20,583 nucleotides of DNA from Oppiella nova (taxonomy: Eukaryota > Arthropoda > Arachnida > Sarcoptiformes > Oppiidae): contig CAJPVJ010000775.1 of assembly GCA_905397405.1 (NCBI GenBank), positions 1 to 20,583 of the forward strand. Direction: 5' to 3'. The position numbers and the translations under genes were made by a program. Positions within the stretch are counted from its first letter, which is position 1. Each line of letters starts with the position of its first letter. The notes beneath the pieces are model-generated. The model searched no databases, was not told the origin of the DNA, and worked only from the letters and a program-made list of their open reading frames with translations. Below, one piece after another: positions 20,532 to 20,583 of this stretch.

Positions 20532-20583
20532 ATGAGTGTCCGATATATAGCGGCCGGCTTTCGGCAGGACATGGAAGCGCTGT
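20532..20583 (+). CDS. Probable 5' end of a gene running off the window
   Basis: An ATG at 20532 opens a frame that stays open to the last base (17 codons plus one base) and reads MSVRYIAAGFRQDMEAL. G and C content rises sharply from the ATG, as it does in the kinesin exons, and the context CAAATG is acceptable for an invertebrate start. Too little is present to name a family. The stretch could also be an internal exon part with a chance ATG, or an antisense coding region. Confidence 0.45.
   Translation, partial: MSVRYIAAGFRQDMEAL

Overview
This is eukaryotic genomic DNA. Genes are split by introns with GT/AG borders, the non-coding DNA is very AT-rich, and the coding exons are visibly richer in G and C. 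The one clearly recognisable gene is an animal kinesin-3 motor of the KIF13/Khc-73 type. An arthropod such as a mite is my guess from the compact introns, the AT-rich background and the protein's character, but the sequence does not prove it.

Layout: bases 1-8212 are AT-rich DNA without a supportable exon, most likely the long intron before the second kinesin coding exon. Bases 8213-17152 (+) carry the kinesin gene from early in the motor domain to the stop codon, in four exons (8213-11623, 14133-15062, 15988-16971, 17061-17152). The first roughly 50 residues are missing and probably lie upstream of the window. With one 65-base assembly insertion left out, the exons add up to 5352 in-frame nucleotides (1783 residues plus stop), close to full length for this family. 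Domain order is motor, neck coiled coil, FHA, stalk, conserved kinesin-3 tail regions, a Ser/Asp/Asn-rich linker and a C-terminal CAP-Gly domain. Bases 17793-18993 are AT-rich intergenic DNA. Bases 18994-19920 (-) hold what looks like a decayed protein-coding gene of unknown family. At the right edge, 20532-20583 (+), another gene seems to start.

The main surprise is the structure of the kinesin locus as assembled. It has three local duplications. (1) A perfect 64-bp repeat flanks a single N at 9741; its 65-base excess alone explains a frame change. (2) A 556-bp perfectly adjacent tandem duplication (14731-15286 / 15287-15842) repeats the end of exon 14133-15062 and the following intron. (3) A 507-bp duplication (16519-17025 / 17157-17663) repeats the CAP-Gly exon. 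Most exonic differences between copies are synonymous, as expected for two alleles placed side by side rather than for dead duplicates.

Duplication 3 has a very strange tail. Bases 17664-17792 are the base-by-base complement of 17029-17157, read in the SAME direction (129 of 129 positions), not the reverse complement. No known copying, inversion or recombination process makes this, so it points to a sequence-processing error, or else to something with no described mechanism. I found no undescribed biological system that I can support; this unreversed complement is the observation most worth checking.
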